Source of the DNA: Pseudomonas sp. BSw22131
GTDB lineage: Bacteria; Pseudomonadota; Gammaproteobacteria; Pseudomonadales; Pseudomonadaceae
Direction: 5' to 3'
Assembly: GCF_026810445.1 (NCBI RefSeq)
Contig: NZ_CP113949.1
Location: 4,960,001-5,024,000, forward strand
Length of the DNA stretch: 64,000 bases
The notes below the pieces were generated by a model. That model searched no databases, was not told where the DNA came from, and saw nothing but the letters and a program-made list of their open reading frames with translations. Shown one piece after another: positions 8,185 through 17,434 of the stretch; the first letter of the stretch is position 1; every line of letters begins with the position of its first letter. Both the position numbers and the translations under genes were made by a program.

Positions 8185-9369
8185 ATGAGCACGCCCACCA
8201 TCAAACACGTCCGCGCGTTCGTCCTGCGGGGCGGCGGCGCCGATTACCACGACCAGGGCGACGGCCACTGGATCGACGATCACATCTCCACGCCCATGAG
8301 CAAATACCCGGAGTACCGCCAAAGCCGTCGCAGCTTCGGCATCAACGTGTTGGGCACCCTCGTGGTTGAGATCGAGGATTCGGCAGGCAACGTGGGCTTC
8401 TCAGTCACAACAGGCGGCGAGCCGGCGGCCTATATCGTCGAAAAACATCTGGCGCGCTTTCTGGAAGGCGCCAAGGTGACTGACATCGAGAAAATCTGGG
8501 ACCAGATGTATTTATCGTCCCAGTATTACGGGCGCAAAGGGCTGGTGATCAACACCATTTCCGGCATCGACCTGGCGCTATGGGACTTGCTCGGCAAGGT
8601 GCGCCAAGAGCCTGTTCATCAACTGCTCGGTGGCGCGGTGCGCGATGAATTGCAGTTTTATGCAACCGGTGCGCGGCCGGATCTCGCGCAGAAAATGGGC
8701 TTCATCGGTGGCAAGTTGCCGCTGCATCACAGCCCCTCCGAAGGTGAAGAAGGCTTGCGCAAGAACCTCGAAGAACTGGCGGTGATGCGTGAGCGTGTGG
8801 GCAAGGACTTCTGGCTGATGCTCGACTGCTGGATGAGCCTGGACCTTAACTACGCGACCAAACTGGCACACGGCGCTCATGAGTTCGGGCTGAAGTGGAT
8901 CGAAGAAGCGCTGTCCCCCGACGATTACTGGGGTTACGCGCAGCTGCGCAAGAACGTGCCAAAAGGCATGCTCGTGACCACTGGCGAGCACGAAGCCACG
9001 CGCTGGGGTTTTCGCATGCTGCTGGAAATGGGCTGCTGCGACATCATTCAGCCGGACGTCGGCTGGTGCGGCGGGATCACCGAGCTGATCAAGATTTCAG
9101 CGCTGGCGGACGCCCACAACGCCATGGTCGTGCCCCATGGATCGTCGGTCTACAGCTATCACTTCGTCGCCACGCGCACCAACAGCCCGTTCGCAGAATT
9201 TTTGATGATGGCGCCCAAGGCCGACGAGGTGGTGCCGATGTTCCACCCGCAACTGCTCGGCGAACCGGTGCCCGAGAACGGCCGGATGCGCTTGTCGAAA
9301 CTCGATCAACCGGGCTTTGGCGTGACGCTCAACCCCGAATGCCAGCTGCACCGTCCGTACACTCACTGA
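8185..9369 (+). CDS. rhmD: L-rhamnonate dehydratase
   Basis: A 394-residue enolase-superfamily enzyme that dehydrates L-rhamnonate to 2-keto-3-deoxy-L-rhamnonate. The Mg ligands are Asp214 (LMLDCWMS), Glu240 (WIEE) and Glu268 (GEHE); the catalytic dyad is His318 (VPHGSS) with Asp291 (QPDVGW). The N-terminal capping segment ([15 protein letters not shown]) closely matches E. coli RhmD, as does the ending RPYTH. Some family members also accept L-mannonate or L-lyxonate. It is 12 bases upstream of rhmA and preceded by AAGGAG. Confidence 0.92.
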   Translation: MSTPTIKHVRAFVLRGGGADYHDQGDGHWIDDHISTPMSKYPEYRQSRRSFGINVLGTLVVEIEDSAGNVGFSVTTGGEPAAYIVEKHLARFLEGAKVTDIEKIWDQMYLSSQYYGRKGLVINTISGIDLALWDLLGKVRQEPVHQLLGGAVRDELQFYATGARPDLAQKMGFIGGKLPLHHSPSEGEEGLRKNLEELAVMRERVGKDFWLMLDCWMSLDLNYATKLAHGAHEFGLKWIEEALSPDDYWGYAQLRKNVPKGMLVTTGEHEATRWGFRMLLEMGCCDIIQPDVGWCGGITELIKISALADAHNAMVVPHGSSVYSYHFVATRTNSPFAEFLMMAPKADEVVPMFHPQLLGEPVPENGRMRLSKLDQPGFGVTLNPECQLHRPYTH

Positions 9370-9381
9370 CAGGAGCCGTTC

Positions 9382-10182
9382 ATGAAAATGCCTCACAACG
9401 CGTTCAAGGCGGCGCTGACTCAAAACGAGCCGCAGTACGGAATCTGGGCAGGTTTTGCCACCGGCTACGCGTCAGAAATCGTCGCCGGGCTGGGTTACGA
9501 CTGGATGCTGATCGACGGCGAGCACGCGCCCAATACCGTGCCGAGTATTTTGGCTCAGTTGCAGGCAGTGGCTCCCTACTCCACCGCGCCGGTTGTGCGC
9601 GCAGTGACCGGCGACGCGGTGCTGATCAAGCAACTGCTCGACGTCGGCGTACAGACGTTGATGGTACCAATGGTTGAATCCGCCGAGCAGGCCCGCGCGC
9701 TGGTGCATGCCATGCGCTACCCGCCTCACGGCATACGCGGCGTCGGCGGCGGTTTGACCCGCGCCACCCGCTGGGACGCCGTGCCCGACTACCTCAACAC
9801 CGCACATGAGGAGCTGTGCCTGATCGTGCAAGTGGAATCGCGCAAAGGCGTGGAAAACGTCGAAGCCATTGCGGCGGTCGAGGGCGTGCACGCAGTGTTT
9901 ATAGGCCCGGCTGACTTATCCACAGGGCTGGGCCACATCAACAATCCGTCACACCCTCAAGTGCAGGAAAAGATTCGCCACGCCGTAGAGGCCACGCTGG
10001 CCGCCGGCAAAATCTGCGGCATCCTCGCGCCCGCCGAAGACGACGCTCGACGCTATCTGAGCTGGGGCTGCCAGTTTGTCGCAGTCGGGATCGACATCAG
10101 TCTGCTGCGCCAGGCCGCGCAGGCCAATCTTGCGCGCTATCGCGACACCCCGAATGCACCTGCGCCGTCGCGCACTTATTAA
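9382..10182 (+). CDS. rhmA: 2-keto-3-deoxy-L-rhamnonate aldolase
   Basis: A 266-residue class II aldolase of the HpcH/HpaI family. It would split 2-keto-3-deoxy-L-rhamnonate into pyruvate and L-lactaldehyde. Marks are His48 (LIDGEHAPN), Arg73, and the metal ligands Glu152 (VQVES) and Asp178 (IGPADLS). These residues do not separate RhmA from HpaI, but the YPPHGIRGVGG and AVAPYSTAPVVR stretches and the operon context with rhmD and aldA favour RhmA. AGGAG precedes the start. Function in aromatic catabolism is the alternative and is unlikely here. Confidence 0.88.
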   Translation: MKMPHNAFKAALTQNEPQYGIWAGFATGYASEIVAGLGYDWMLIDGEHAPNTVPSILAQLQAVAPYSTAPVVRAVTGDAVLIKQLLDVGVQTLMVPMVESAEQARALVHAMRYPPHGIRGVGGGLTRATRWDAVPDYLNTAHEELCLIVQVESRKGVENVEAIAAVEGVHAVFIGPADLSTGLGHINNPSHPQVQEKIRHAVEATLAAGKICGILAPAEDDARRYLSWGCQFVAVGIDISLLRQAAQANLARYRDTPNAPAPSRTY

Positions 10183-10203
10183 CTGAAAGAAGGAGTCTGC
10201 CCA

Positions 10204-11637
10204 ATGTCCTCCATCCCGGTTTATCAGAACTACATCAACGGCCAGTTCAGCAGCAGTGCAGAGCATTTTGAAGTGACCAACCCGGCCACCGGCGCGGTGC
10301 TCTCAAAAGTCCCCGCAAGTGACAGCAACGAAGTCGACCGCGCACTGGGGTCCGCCCGCGCCGCTCAGCAAGACTGGGCGCGCAAACCCGCCATCGAACG
10401 CGCAGGCTATCTGCGCAAGATCGCCAGCAAGTTGCGTGAAAACGTCGCGCATCTGGCCCGCACCATTACCCTGGAGCAGGGCAAGATCAGCGGCCTGGCC
10501 GAAGTCGAAGTGAACTTCACCGCTGATTACCTGGATTACATGGCCGAGTGGGCGCGACGAATTGAAGGCGAAATCATCACCAGCGACCGCCCTGGCGAAA
10601 ATATTTTTCTGTTCCGCAAGCCGCTGGGTGTGGTCGCAGGGATTCTGCCGTGGAATTTCCCGTTCTTTTTGATCGCCCGCAAAATGGCGCCCGCGCTGAT
10701 CACCGGCAACACCATCGTGATCAAGCCGAGCGAAGAAACCCCGAACAACTGTTTTGAGTTCGCCAAACTGGTGGCAGAGATCGATTTGCCGCCAGGTGTG
10801 TTCAACGTGGTCAGTGGCGACGGGCGTGTGGGCGCAGCCTTGAGTGCGCACAAGCAAGTGAACATGATCAGCTTCACCGGGAGCGTCGAAACGGGTTCAC
10901 GCATTATGGCCGCCGCCGCCAGCAACATCACCAAACTCAATCTGGAGTTGGGCGGCAAGGCGCCCGCCATTGTGCTTGGGGACGCGGATATCGATCTGGC
11001 GGTCAAGGCCATCCGGGACTCACGCATCATCAACACCGGGCAAGTCTGCAACTGCGCCGAGCGCGTTTACGTTGAGCGGCGTGTGGCCGACGAATTCATC
11101 GGCAAGATCACCGCCGCGATGGCCGCAACTCGCTACGGCGACCCGCTGGCGCAAGGTGACGTGGAGATGGGGCCGTTGATCAACCGCCAGGGTCTGGACA
11201 GCGTTGCCGCCAAGGTCAGGACAGCTCTGGCCCAAGGCGCAGAGATCATGACGGGCGGTTCAGTAGCCGATCTGCCACAGGGTTTCCACTACCAGCCGAC
11301 CGTGCTGACCGGCTGCCGCGCCGACATGGAGATCATGCGCAAGGAGATCTTCGGCCCGGTGCTACCCATTCAGATCATCGACGATCTGGACGAAGCCATC
11401 ACACTGGCCAACGACTGCGAATACGGCCTGACGTCCTCGATCTACACACGGGATCTGAGCAAGGCGATGCACGCGATTCGCGAAATCGACTTCGGCGAGA
11501 CCTACGTCAATCGGGAGAACTTCGAAGCGATGCAAGGGTTCCATGCCGGTGTTCGCAAATCCGGGATCGGCGGCGCGGATGGTAAGCATGGGTTGTATGA
11601 GTACACGCATACGCATGCGGTTTACATACAGAGCTGA
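10204..11637 (+). CDS. aldA: Lactaldehyde (aldehyde) dehydrogenase A
   Basis: A 477-residue NAD-dependent aldehyde dehydrogenase. Catalytic Cys282 (TGQVC) and Glu248 (LELGGK) are present, with the NAD-binding GSVETG loop near residue 226. Overall it tracks E. coli AldA (AEWARRIEGEIITSDRPGE is shared almost entirely), which oxidises L-lactaldehyde to L-lactate. It closes the operon, so the aldehyde made by RhmA is turned into lactate for central metabolism. GAAGGAG precedes the ATG. A REP pair follows the stop. Confidence 0.92.
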   Translation: MSSIPVYQNYINGQFSSSAEHFEVTNPATGAVLSKVPASDSNEVDRALGSARAAQQDWARKPAIERAGYLRKIASKLRENVAHLARTITLEQGKISGLAEVEVNFTADYLDYMAEWARRIEGEIITSDRPGENIFLFRKPLGVVAGILPWNFPFFLIARKMAPALITGNTIVIKPSEETPNNCFEFAKLVAEIDLPPGVFNVVSGDGRVGAALSAHKQVNMISFTGSVETGSRIMAAAASNITKLNLELGGKAPAIVLGDADIDLAVKAIRDSRIINTGQVCNCAERVYVERRVADEFIGKITAAMAATRYGDPLAQGDVEMGPLINRQGLDSVAAKVRTALAQGAEIMTGGSVADLPQGFHYQPTVLTGCRADMEIMRKEIFGPVLPIQIIDDLDEAITLANDCEYGLTSSIYTRDLSKAMHAIREIDFGETYVNRENFEAMQGFHAGVRKSGIGGADGKHGLYEYTHTHAVYIQS

Positions 11638-11651
11638 TGGAGCGTGTGACC

Positions 11652-11742
11652 TGTAGGAGCGAATTTATTCGCGAGAAAACGGTTCAGACGACCCGCTTTC
11701 ATCGCCTGACAGATTGCTTCGCGAATGAATTCGCTCCTGCAG
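11652..11742. repeat. Inverted REP pair after aldA
   Basis: TGTAGGAGCGAATTTATTCGCGA at the left is mirrored by TCGCGAATGAATTCGCTCCTGCA at the right, about 45 bases apart. Both arms are Pseudomonas REP sequences and together can fold into a long hairpin after the rhamnonate operon. Confidence 0.85.
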
Positions 11743-11769
11743 ATAGTGCTAGCTGCCTATGTTCAGTTC

Positions 11770-11787
11770 CTGTCACAAAAACATGCT
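11770..11787 (+). promoter_or_regulatory. Weak Pho-box candidate upstream of pstS
   Basis: CTGTCAC AAAA ACATGCT has one perfect Pho-box half-site (CTGTCAC) and a poor second half at the right 11-base spacing, about 60 bases before the pstS start. The second half matches badly, so this is only a candidate. Confidence 0.3.
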
Positions 11788-11848
11788 GATTACTGTGATC
11801 CCATAAGAGCATCTCACTCGATGTCGTTCGATCACAGGAAGTCACTCC

Positions 11849-12886
11849 ATGCTTCAGCTTTCCCGAATGATGCTCAGCGCCGGTCTGGGCATCGCGCTTA
11901 ATCTGTCCTTTTGCATCAGCGCCCAGGCTGCCACCACCGAAGTGACGGGCGCGGGCTCGACGTTCATCTACCCGGTGCTGTTCAAGTGGGCCACTGATTA
12001 CAACCAGAAAACCGGCATCCGCGTTAATTACCAGTCCATTGGCTCCGGCGCTGGCATCGCTCAGATCAAAGAGGCTGCGGTGGACTTCGGCGCGAGCGAC
12101 ATGCCGATGAAGTCTGCGCAGTTGCAATCGTCAGGTCTTCAGCAATTCCCCTCAGTGATCGGCGGGGTCGTCCCCGTCATCAACATCGCGTCCGTCCAGC
12201 CTGGCAGCCTGAAGCTGACCGGGCCGGTACTGGCCGACATTTTCCTGGGCAATATCCGCAAGTGGAACGATCAGGCAATCGTTGCGCTGAACCCCGGCCA
12301 GAAGTTGCCCGATGCGGCCATTCAAGTGGTTTACCGCTCGGAAGATTCGGGCACCACATTTAACTTCACAGGTTACTTATCGCAAGTCAGCCCTGAGTGG
12401 AAAACCCGATTGGGCGAGGGAACGTCGGTGAAATGGCCCGTAGGATTGGGCAGCAAAGGCAGTGAAGGTGTGGCGTCTTACGTCAAGCAAATGCCCAACG
12501 CCATCGGCTATGTGGAATACGCCTACATCAAGCAGCAAAAGCTCAATTACGCACTGCTGCGCAATGCGGCTGGGGAATTCGTCGCGCCGAGCACGGAAAG
12601 CTTCCAGGCCGCTGCGGCAACCGCAGACTGGAAAAACGCCAAGGATTTTGATATCTCGATGCTGAATGCCCCGGGCGAGAAGGCGTATCCGATTACGGCC
12701 GCCACGTTCATCATCATGCACCGACAACCCAAGGACGCGGATCGCCAGAAAGCCGTGAATGACTTTTTCCGCTGGACATTGGACAACGGACAGGAACAAG
12801 CGCGATCTCTGGATTTCGCACCAATCCCTATGGATCTGAAGAATCAGATCGAAGCTTCGTGGGGCGATGCGCCGAAGGCGAATTAA
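11849..12886 (+). CDS. pstS: Phosphate ABC transporter substrate-binding protein
   Basis: A 345-residue periplasmic PstS. The signal peptide ends at about residue 28 (SAQAATTEVTG). The mature start GAGSTFIYPVLFKW and the GIAQIKEAAVDFGASDMPM segment form the phosphate-binding site, and SEDSGTTFNFTGYL is the second conserved loop. No pstC, pstA or pstB follows, so this is an orphan copy that would share a transporter encoded elsewhere or serve as a scavenging binding protein. AGGAAG precedes the ATG. It ends in a strong terminator directly before the tRNA cluster on the opposite strand. Confidence 0.9.
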   Translation: MLQLSRMMLSAGLGIALNLSFCISAQAATTEVTGAGSTFIYPVLFKWATDYNQKTGIRVNYQSIGSGAGIAQIKEAAVDFGASDMPMKSAQLQSSGLQQFPSVIGGVVPVINIASVQPGSLKLTGPVLADIFLGNIRKWNDQAIVALNPGQKLPDAAIQVVYRSEDSGTTFNFTGYLSQVSPEWKTRLGEGTSVKWPVGLGSKGSEGVASYVKQMPNAIGYVEYAYIKQQKLNYALLRNAAGEFVAPSTESFQAAAATADWKNAKDFDISMLNAPGEKAYPITAATFIIMHRQPKDADRQKAVNDFFRWTLDNGQEQARSLDFAPIPMDLKNQIEASWGDAPKAN

Positions 12887-12901
12887 GCTAAAAACAGGCA
12901 A

Positions 12902-12932
12902 TAAAAAAGGCGTCCCGAAGGACGCCTTTTTT
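12902..12932. terminator. Rho-independent terminator after pstS
   Basis: AAAAAAGGCGTCC-GAAG-GGACGCC-TTTTTT: a G+C-rich stem with a tight loop flanked by A and T tracts on both sides, so it can serve pstS and the facing tRNA operon alike. Confidence 0.9.
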
Positions 12933-12994
12933 AATTGCCTCAACGCGGTTGGCGTTGGGGCCAGTCTTCAACCCGGATACAGCTGGGCAGAAAA

Positions 12995-13071
12995 TGGTCG
13001 GGGTAAGGGGATTCGAACTCCTGACATCCTGCTCCCAAAGCAGGCGCGCTACCGGACTGCGCTATACCCCG
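12995..13071 (-). tRNA. tRNA-Pro (anticodon TGG)
   Basis: A 77-nt cloverleaf on the minus strand. The acceptor stem CGGGGTA pairs with TACCCCG, the anticodon loop is TTTGGGA, the T-arm holds GTTCGAATC, and CCA is encoded. It is identical to the tRNA at 13249-13325. It is last in the transcription order of the cluster. Confidence 0.95.
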
Positions 13072-13165
13072 ATGAAACGAGAACACACCTCTTGGGTGCA
13101 TTCTAAGCGGGTGACGCAACTGGCGTCACTCCCTAAGATTCAACCCGATGAAGCTGGGCAGAAAA

Positions 13166-13241
13166 TGGTGGGTCGTGTGGGATTCGAACCTACGACCAAT
13201 TGGTTAAAAGCCAACTGCTCTACCAACTGAGCTAACGACCC
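13166..13241 (-). tRNA. tRNA-Lys (anticodon TTT)
   Basis: A 76-nt tRNA. The acceptor begins GGGTCGTT, the D-arm is AGCTCAGTTGGTAGAGC, the anticodon loop is CTTTTAA, the T-arm has GTTCGAATC and CCA is encoded. It lies between the two identical tRNA-Pro copies. Confidence 0.95.
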
Positions 13242-13248
13242 AAAATAG

Positions 13249-13325
13249 TGGTCGGGGTAAGGGGATTCGAACTCCTGACATCCTGCTCCCAAAGCAGGCG
13301 CGCTACCGGACTGCGCTATACCCCG
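13249..13325 (-). tRNA. tRNA-Pro (anticodon TGG), second copy
   Basis: A 77-nt tRNA, base-for-base the same as that at 12995-13071, with encoded CCA. Seven bases separate it from tRNA-Lys, consistent with one polycistronic tRNA transcript. Confidence 0.95.
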
Positions 13326-13346
13326 ACAAAGCTACATTCTGAAAAT

Positions 13347-13422
13347 TGGCTCCGTGACCAGGACTCGAACCTGGGACCCAATGATTAACAGTCATTTGCT
13401 CTACCGACTGAGCTATCACGGA
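13347..13422 (-). tRNA. tRNA-Asn (anticodon GTT)
   Basis: A 76-nt tRNA starting TCCGTGATAGCTCAG, with anticodon loop TGTTAAT, T-arm GTTCGAGTC and encoded CCA. It is first in the transcript order Asn-Pro-Lys-Pro; the promoter should be just to the right of 13422. Confidence 0.95.
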
Positions 13423-13705
13423 ACTATTCAATTTCAGATGCAACGTTACAGCACTTTCAGCACAAAAAACTCAGTACATCCATGCAAAACAATGTCTTGC
13501 ATTTACTACCCTGAATCTCCTGCATTTTCAGTCTCTTCGGCCTGTCTGCATCGCTGCGTTCACGTCTCCGAGGCGCGCTATTCTACATTTCCAGAAACAG
13601 CTGTCAACCCTCTAAATTGCTTTTAAGACAATGATTTGCGACTTTTTCAAAGAAGACCCCTTCAGCCCTGTCATTCCAAGTGCGCCTTCAAAAGCGCCGC
13701 TCAGA
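13423..13705. other. Gene-free stretch, tRNA operon leader
   Basis: About 280 bases between the tRNA cluster and the clpB terminator. It is A+T-richer than the surroundings and should contain the tRNA promoter on the minus strand. I see no convincing gene or further repeat. Confidence 0.6.
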
Positions 13706-13738
13706 AAAAGGGCCTCCACGCAGGAAGCCCCTTTTCGC
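13706..13738 (-). terminator. Terminator after clpB
   Basis: On the minus strand GGGCTTCC-TGCG-TGGAGGCCC (one wobble pair) is followed by TTTTTCT, 25 bases after the clpB stop. Confidence 0.75.
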
Positions 13739-13762
13739 CACTCTATGAAACCAGACCCCGAA

Positions 13763-16327
13763 TCAGCCGAAAACGATCTCTTCGCCTTCGAGCCGGCCGG
13801 TGATGCTCGTGCCTGGCATGAAGCCACCGGACAGAATCAGCGTCGCCAGCGGGTTTTCGATCCAGCGCTGAATCGCACGCTTGAGAGGCCGCGCGCCATA
13901 CACCGGGTCGTAGCCGACGGCGATCAGCTTGTCCATCGATTCCGGGCTCAGTTCCAATGCCAGGTCGCGTTCAGCCAGGCGTTTACGCAGGCGTCCCAAC
14001 TGGATGTCGGCAATGCCGGCAATCTGGTTGCGGGCCAAAGGCTCGAACACCACCACCTCGTCGATGCGGTTGACGAACTCAGGACGGAAATGCGAGCTGA
14101 CCGCATCCATCACCGCTGCACGCTGGGCTTCGCGATCACCCTCAAGCTCCTGAATCCGCGCTGACCCAAGATTGGAAGTCATGACGATCACAGTATTGCG
14201 AAAGTCCACGGTGCGCCCATGACTGTCGGTCAGGCGTCCATCTTCAAGCACTTGCAGCAGCACGTTAAATACATCCGGGTGCGCCTTCTCCACCTCGTCC
14301 AGCAAGATAACCGAGTAGGGTTTGCGACGCACAGCCTCCGTCAGGTAACCGCCCTCTTCATAACCGACGTAGCCCGGAGGCGCGCCGATTAGCCGCGCCA
14401 CAGAATGCTTCTCCATGAACTCGGACATGTCGATCCGCACCATCGCCTCTTCGGTGTCGAACAGAAACTCCGCCAGCGCCTTGCACAGCTCGGTTTTACC
14501 GACACCGGTCGGGCCGAGGAACATGAACGAGCCGCTCGGACGATTCGGGTCGGACAACCCGGCGCGTGAACGACGCACCGCGTTCGCCACAGCCACCACC
14601 GCCTCGTTCTGACCAATCACGCGCTGGTGCAGCAGGCTTTCCATCTTCATCAGCTTGTCGCGCTCGCCTTCGAGCATTTTCGACACAGGGATGCCGGTCC
14701 ACTTGGACACGACTTCGGCGATCTCCTCCTCGGTCACTTTGCTGCGCAGCAACTGGTTCTCCGGCTTGCCGTGCTGATCGACCATTTGCAGGCTGCGTTC
14801 CAGGTCAGGAATGATCCCGTACTGCAATTCAGCCATGCGATTGAGGTCGCCCTTGCGACGTGCCGCTTCCAGCTCCTGGCGCGACTGCTCGATCTTTTGC
14901 TGGATCTGCGCAGACCCCGTGACCTCAGCCTTTTCCGACGTCCAGATTTCTTCCAGGTCCGCGTATTCGCGTTCCAGCCGTACGATTTCTTCCTTAAGTT
15001 TTTCCAGCCGCTTGATCGCCGCTTCGTCGTCTTCCTTCTTGAGCGCCTGGGCTTCTACCTTCAGTTGAATCAGGCGACGCTCAAGACGGTCGAGGACTTC
15101 AGGCTTGGAATCGATTTCCATGCGAATGCGGCTGGCCGCTTCGTCGATCAGATCAATGGCCTTGTCCGGCAACTGACGATCCGTGATGTAGCGATGGCTG
15201 AGCTTGGCCGCAGCGATAATCGCCCCATCGGTGATCGCAACTTTGTGGTGGACCTCGTAGCGCTCTTTAAGGCCGCGGAGAATGGCAATGGTGTCCTCTT
15301 CGCTCGGCTCCTCTACAAGGACTTTCTGGAACCGTCGCTCGAGCGCTGCGTCCTTCTCTATATATTGTCGGTATTCGTTGAGCGTGGTCGCACCGACGCA
15401 ATGCAACTCGCCTCGGGCCAGGGCGGGCTTGAGCATATTCCCAGCGTCCATCGAGCCTTCCGCCTTACCGGCGCCGACCATGGTGTGCAGCTCATCGATA
15501 AACAGAATGATCTGGCCTTCCTGCTTGGACAGCTCGTTCAGCAAGCTTTTTAGGCGCTCTTCAAACTCGCCGCGAAACTTGGCGCCGGCAATCAACGCAC
15601 CCATGTCCAGGGACAGCAATCGCTTGCCCTTCAAGCCATCCGGCACTTCGCCATTGATGATGCGCTGAGCCAGGCCTTCAGCAATCGCCGTTTTACCCAC
15701 GCCGGGCTCACCAATCAACACCGGGTTGTTTTTGGTCCGGCGTTGCAAAACCTGGATGGTGCGGCGAATTTCGTCGTCGCGACCAATCACCGGGTCCAGC
15801 TTGCCTTCTTCAGCACGCTTGGTCAGATCGACGGTGTATTTGTCCAGAGCCTGACGCGATTCCTCGACATTGGCGTCGTTGACCGCTCCGCCGCCCCGCA
15901 GGTTGAGAATTGCGTTTTCGAGCGCCTTTTTGCTGACACCCTGCCCGAGCAACAATTTGCCGAGCTTGCTGTTTTCGTCCATGGCCGCCAACAGCACCAG
16001 CTCGCTGGAGATGAACTGATCGGTTTTTTGCTGCGCCAGACGGTCAGCCTGATTGAGCAGGCGCGCCAGATCCTGCGACATGTTCACGTCACCGGTCGGG
16101 TTCTGAATTTTCGGCAGTTGGTCGAGTTCTTTGCTCAGTTCTTTTCGCAGGCTGTTGACGTCGAATCCTACTTGCAGCAGCAATGGCTTGATCGACCCGC
16201 CCTGTTGTTCAAGCAACGCCTGCATCAAGTGGGCAGGCTCGATGGCAGGATGATCCATGCCCACCGCCAGTGACTGGGCGTCAGACAGGGCTAACTGTAA
16301 TTTGCTGGTTAAACGATCGATACGCAT
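13763..16327 (-). CDS. clpB: ATP-dependent disaggregase ClpB
   Basis: An 854-residue Hsp104/ClpB hexameric disaggregase that works with DnaK to pull polypeptides out of aggregates. The N-domain with two Clp repeats covers about residues 1-145. The first AAA module has Walker [10 protein letters not shown] and Walker B ILFIDELH. The long coiled-coil middle domain (about 400-520) is rich in Glu, Lys and Arg. The second AAA module has GPTGVGKTE and [11 protein letters not shown]. Length is standard. The start ATG follows AGGAAGGTGACTA. A sigma32-like promoter lies 70-100 bases upstream, so heat induction is expected. Confidence 0.97.
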   Translation of the reverse strand: MRIDRLTSKLQLALSDAQSLAVGMDHPAIEPAHLMQALLEQQGGSIKPLLLQVGFDVNSLRKELSKELDQLPKIQNPTGDVNMSQDLARLLNQADRLAQQKTDQFISSELVLLAAMDENSKLGKLLLGQGVSKKALENAILNLRGGGAVNDANVEESRQALDKYTVDLTKRAEEGKLDPVIGRDDEIRRTIQVLQRRTKNNPVLIGEPGVGKTAIAEGLAQRIINGEVPDGLKGKRLLSLDMGALIAGAKFRGEFEERLKSLLNELSKQEGQIILFIDELHTMVGAGKAEGSMDAGNMLKPALARGELHCVGATTLNEYRQYIEKDAALERRFQKVLVEEPSEEDTIAILRGLKERYEVHHKVAITDGAIIAAAKLSHRYITDRQLPDKAIDLIDEAASRIRMEIDSKPEVLDRLERRLIQLKVEAQALKKEDDEAAIKRLEKLKEEIVRLEREYADLEEIWTSEKAEVTGSAQIQQKIEQSRQELEAARRKGDLNRMAELQYGIIPDLERSLQMVDQHGKPENQLLRSKVTEEEIAEVVSKWTGIPVSKMLEGERDKLMKMESLLHQRVIGQNEAVVAVANAVRRSRAGLSDPNRPSGSFMFLGPTGVGKTELCKALAEFLFDTEEAMVRIDMSEFMEKHSVARLIGAPPGYVGYEEGGYLTEAVRRKPYSVILLDEVEKAHPDVFNVLLQVLEDGRLTDSHGRTVDFRNTVIVMTSNLGSARIQELEGDREAQRAAVMDAVSSHFRPEFVNRIDEVVVFEPLARNQIAGIADIQLGRLRKRLAERDLALELSPESMDKLIAVGYDPVYGARPLKRAIQRWIENPLATLILSGGFMPGTSITGRLEGEEIVFG

Positions 16328-16398
16328 TAGTCACCTTCCTAATAGCCAGGCCGGAGCAATGAACACACCTGATAAAGAGAACCTGGCAGATGGTCCTT

Positions 16399-16427
16399 TA
16401 GATGCGGGCAATTACGCAGGATTCAAG
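16399..16427 (-). promoter_or_regulatory. Sigma32 (heat-shock) promoter of clpB
   Basis: Read on the minus strand: CTTGAAT (-35), a 12-base spacer, then CCCGCATCTA (-10). This matches the sigma32 consensus CTTGAAA / CCCCATNT closely and is about 72 bases before the clpB ATG. Confidence 0.75.
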
Positions 16428-16584
16428 CAAAGATTGATTGATGTGGATCAACGATAGCTGTCGCCAGTCAGTTTGATACACGGATGATGGGACATCTGAT
16501 TTTGATTTTGTCTGGAGCGAGAATGCCGAGCGCGAAGCGGCAATGAAACCTGCGCATGCGTTACGTCCGGCGGAACCCGATCAT

Positions 16585-16670
16585 TGTTGGAGCGAGGATT
16601 GCCCGCGAAGCTAACGACGCGCAGTGTCAGGACAAATCGAGGTCTCAGCTTCGTCGGCAAGCCGGAATCC
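16585..16670. repeat. Degenerate REP pair
   Basis: TGTTGGAGCGAGGATTGCCCGCGAAG and the inverted CTTCGTCGGCAAGCCGGAATCC flank about 30 bases. This is a worn version of the REP pairs found elsewhere in the window, between clpB and pgeF. Confidence 0.6.
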
Positions 16671-16693
16671 TGAGCCCTTCGGGCAGAAACGGC

Positions 16694-17434
16694 TCAGGCG
16701 AGTTCGATCCAGATAAGGGAAGCGAAGCGGCCCGTACGAGCGCTTCGGCGGTAGGAATAGAAACGTGAATCGTTGTAGGTCGACAGGCCGCCACCGTAAA
16801 CGGCCGTCACCCCATGCGCCGCCAGACGCAGGCGCGCCAGTGCATAGATGTCGGCCATGAACTTGCCTGCATTCACACTCGGCACAAATGCCTGAGCGGT
16901 TTCGGGGTGCGTACTGATGAAGGCTTCGCGCACCTCGGGACCCACTTCAAAGGCATCTGGCCCGATGGCAGGCCCGAGCCAGACGAGGATCTCGGACGGA
17001 TCATCGGAAAAACTTCCCACAGCCGCCTCAAGCACACCCGCCGCCAGCCCCCGCCAGCCCGCATGAGCCGCAGCGACCTGACTGCCTGAGCGATTGCAGA
17101 ACAGCGCGGGCAAACAGTCGGCAGTCATGATGGTGCAAGCGACACCGGGGGTGGCGGTCCAGCTGGCATCAGCTTCCATCACCGCGGTTGAGTTGGCAGC
17201 GACAACGTCGATGCCATGCACCTGACGCAACCAAGTTGGCTGAACATTGAGCTGTGACGTCAGTGCTGTGCGATTGCTGGCAACGGCAGCAGGATCGTCG
17301 TCGACGTGATCACCCAGATTGAAACTGTCGAACGGGGCGATGCTGACACCCCCCGCCCGCGTCGTGACACACGATCTGACGCCGACCGGCGCAGGCCAGT
17401 CCGGGATCAAAAAGTCCGTCACACCTTCGCTCAT
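16694..17434 (-). CDS. pgeF: Peptidoglycan editing factor PgeF (YfiH/laccase-domain)
   Basis: A 246-residue protein of the YfiH/LACC1 family. In E. coli PgeF keeps wrongly built (L-Ser-containing) precursors out of the cell wall; purine nucleoside phosphorylase or multicopper oxidase activity is reported for relatives. The conserved His/Cys metal-site segments are present: LRQVHGIDV, IMTADCLPALF and AAHAGWRGLAAG. It is cytoplasmic, without signal peptide. The start overlaps the rluD stop by four bases (ATGA), a pairing conserved in gammaproteobacteria. Confidence 0.93.
   Translation of the reverse strand: MSEGVTDFLIPDWPAPVGVRSCVTTRAGGVSIAPFDSFNLGDHVDDDPAAVASNRTALTSQLNVQPTWLRQVHGIDVVAANSTAVMEADASWTATPGVACTIMTADCLPALFCNRSGSQVAAAHAGWRGLAAGVLEAAVGSFSDDPSEILVWLGPAIGPDAFEVGPEVREAFISTHPETAQAFVPSVNAGKFMADIYALARLRLAAHGVTAVYGGGLSTYNDSRFYSYRRSARTGRFASLIWIELA

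Noticed and set aside
14627..15553. A 308-codon open frame antisense to clpB
   Set aside because: Inside clpB and with shadow-type composition.
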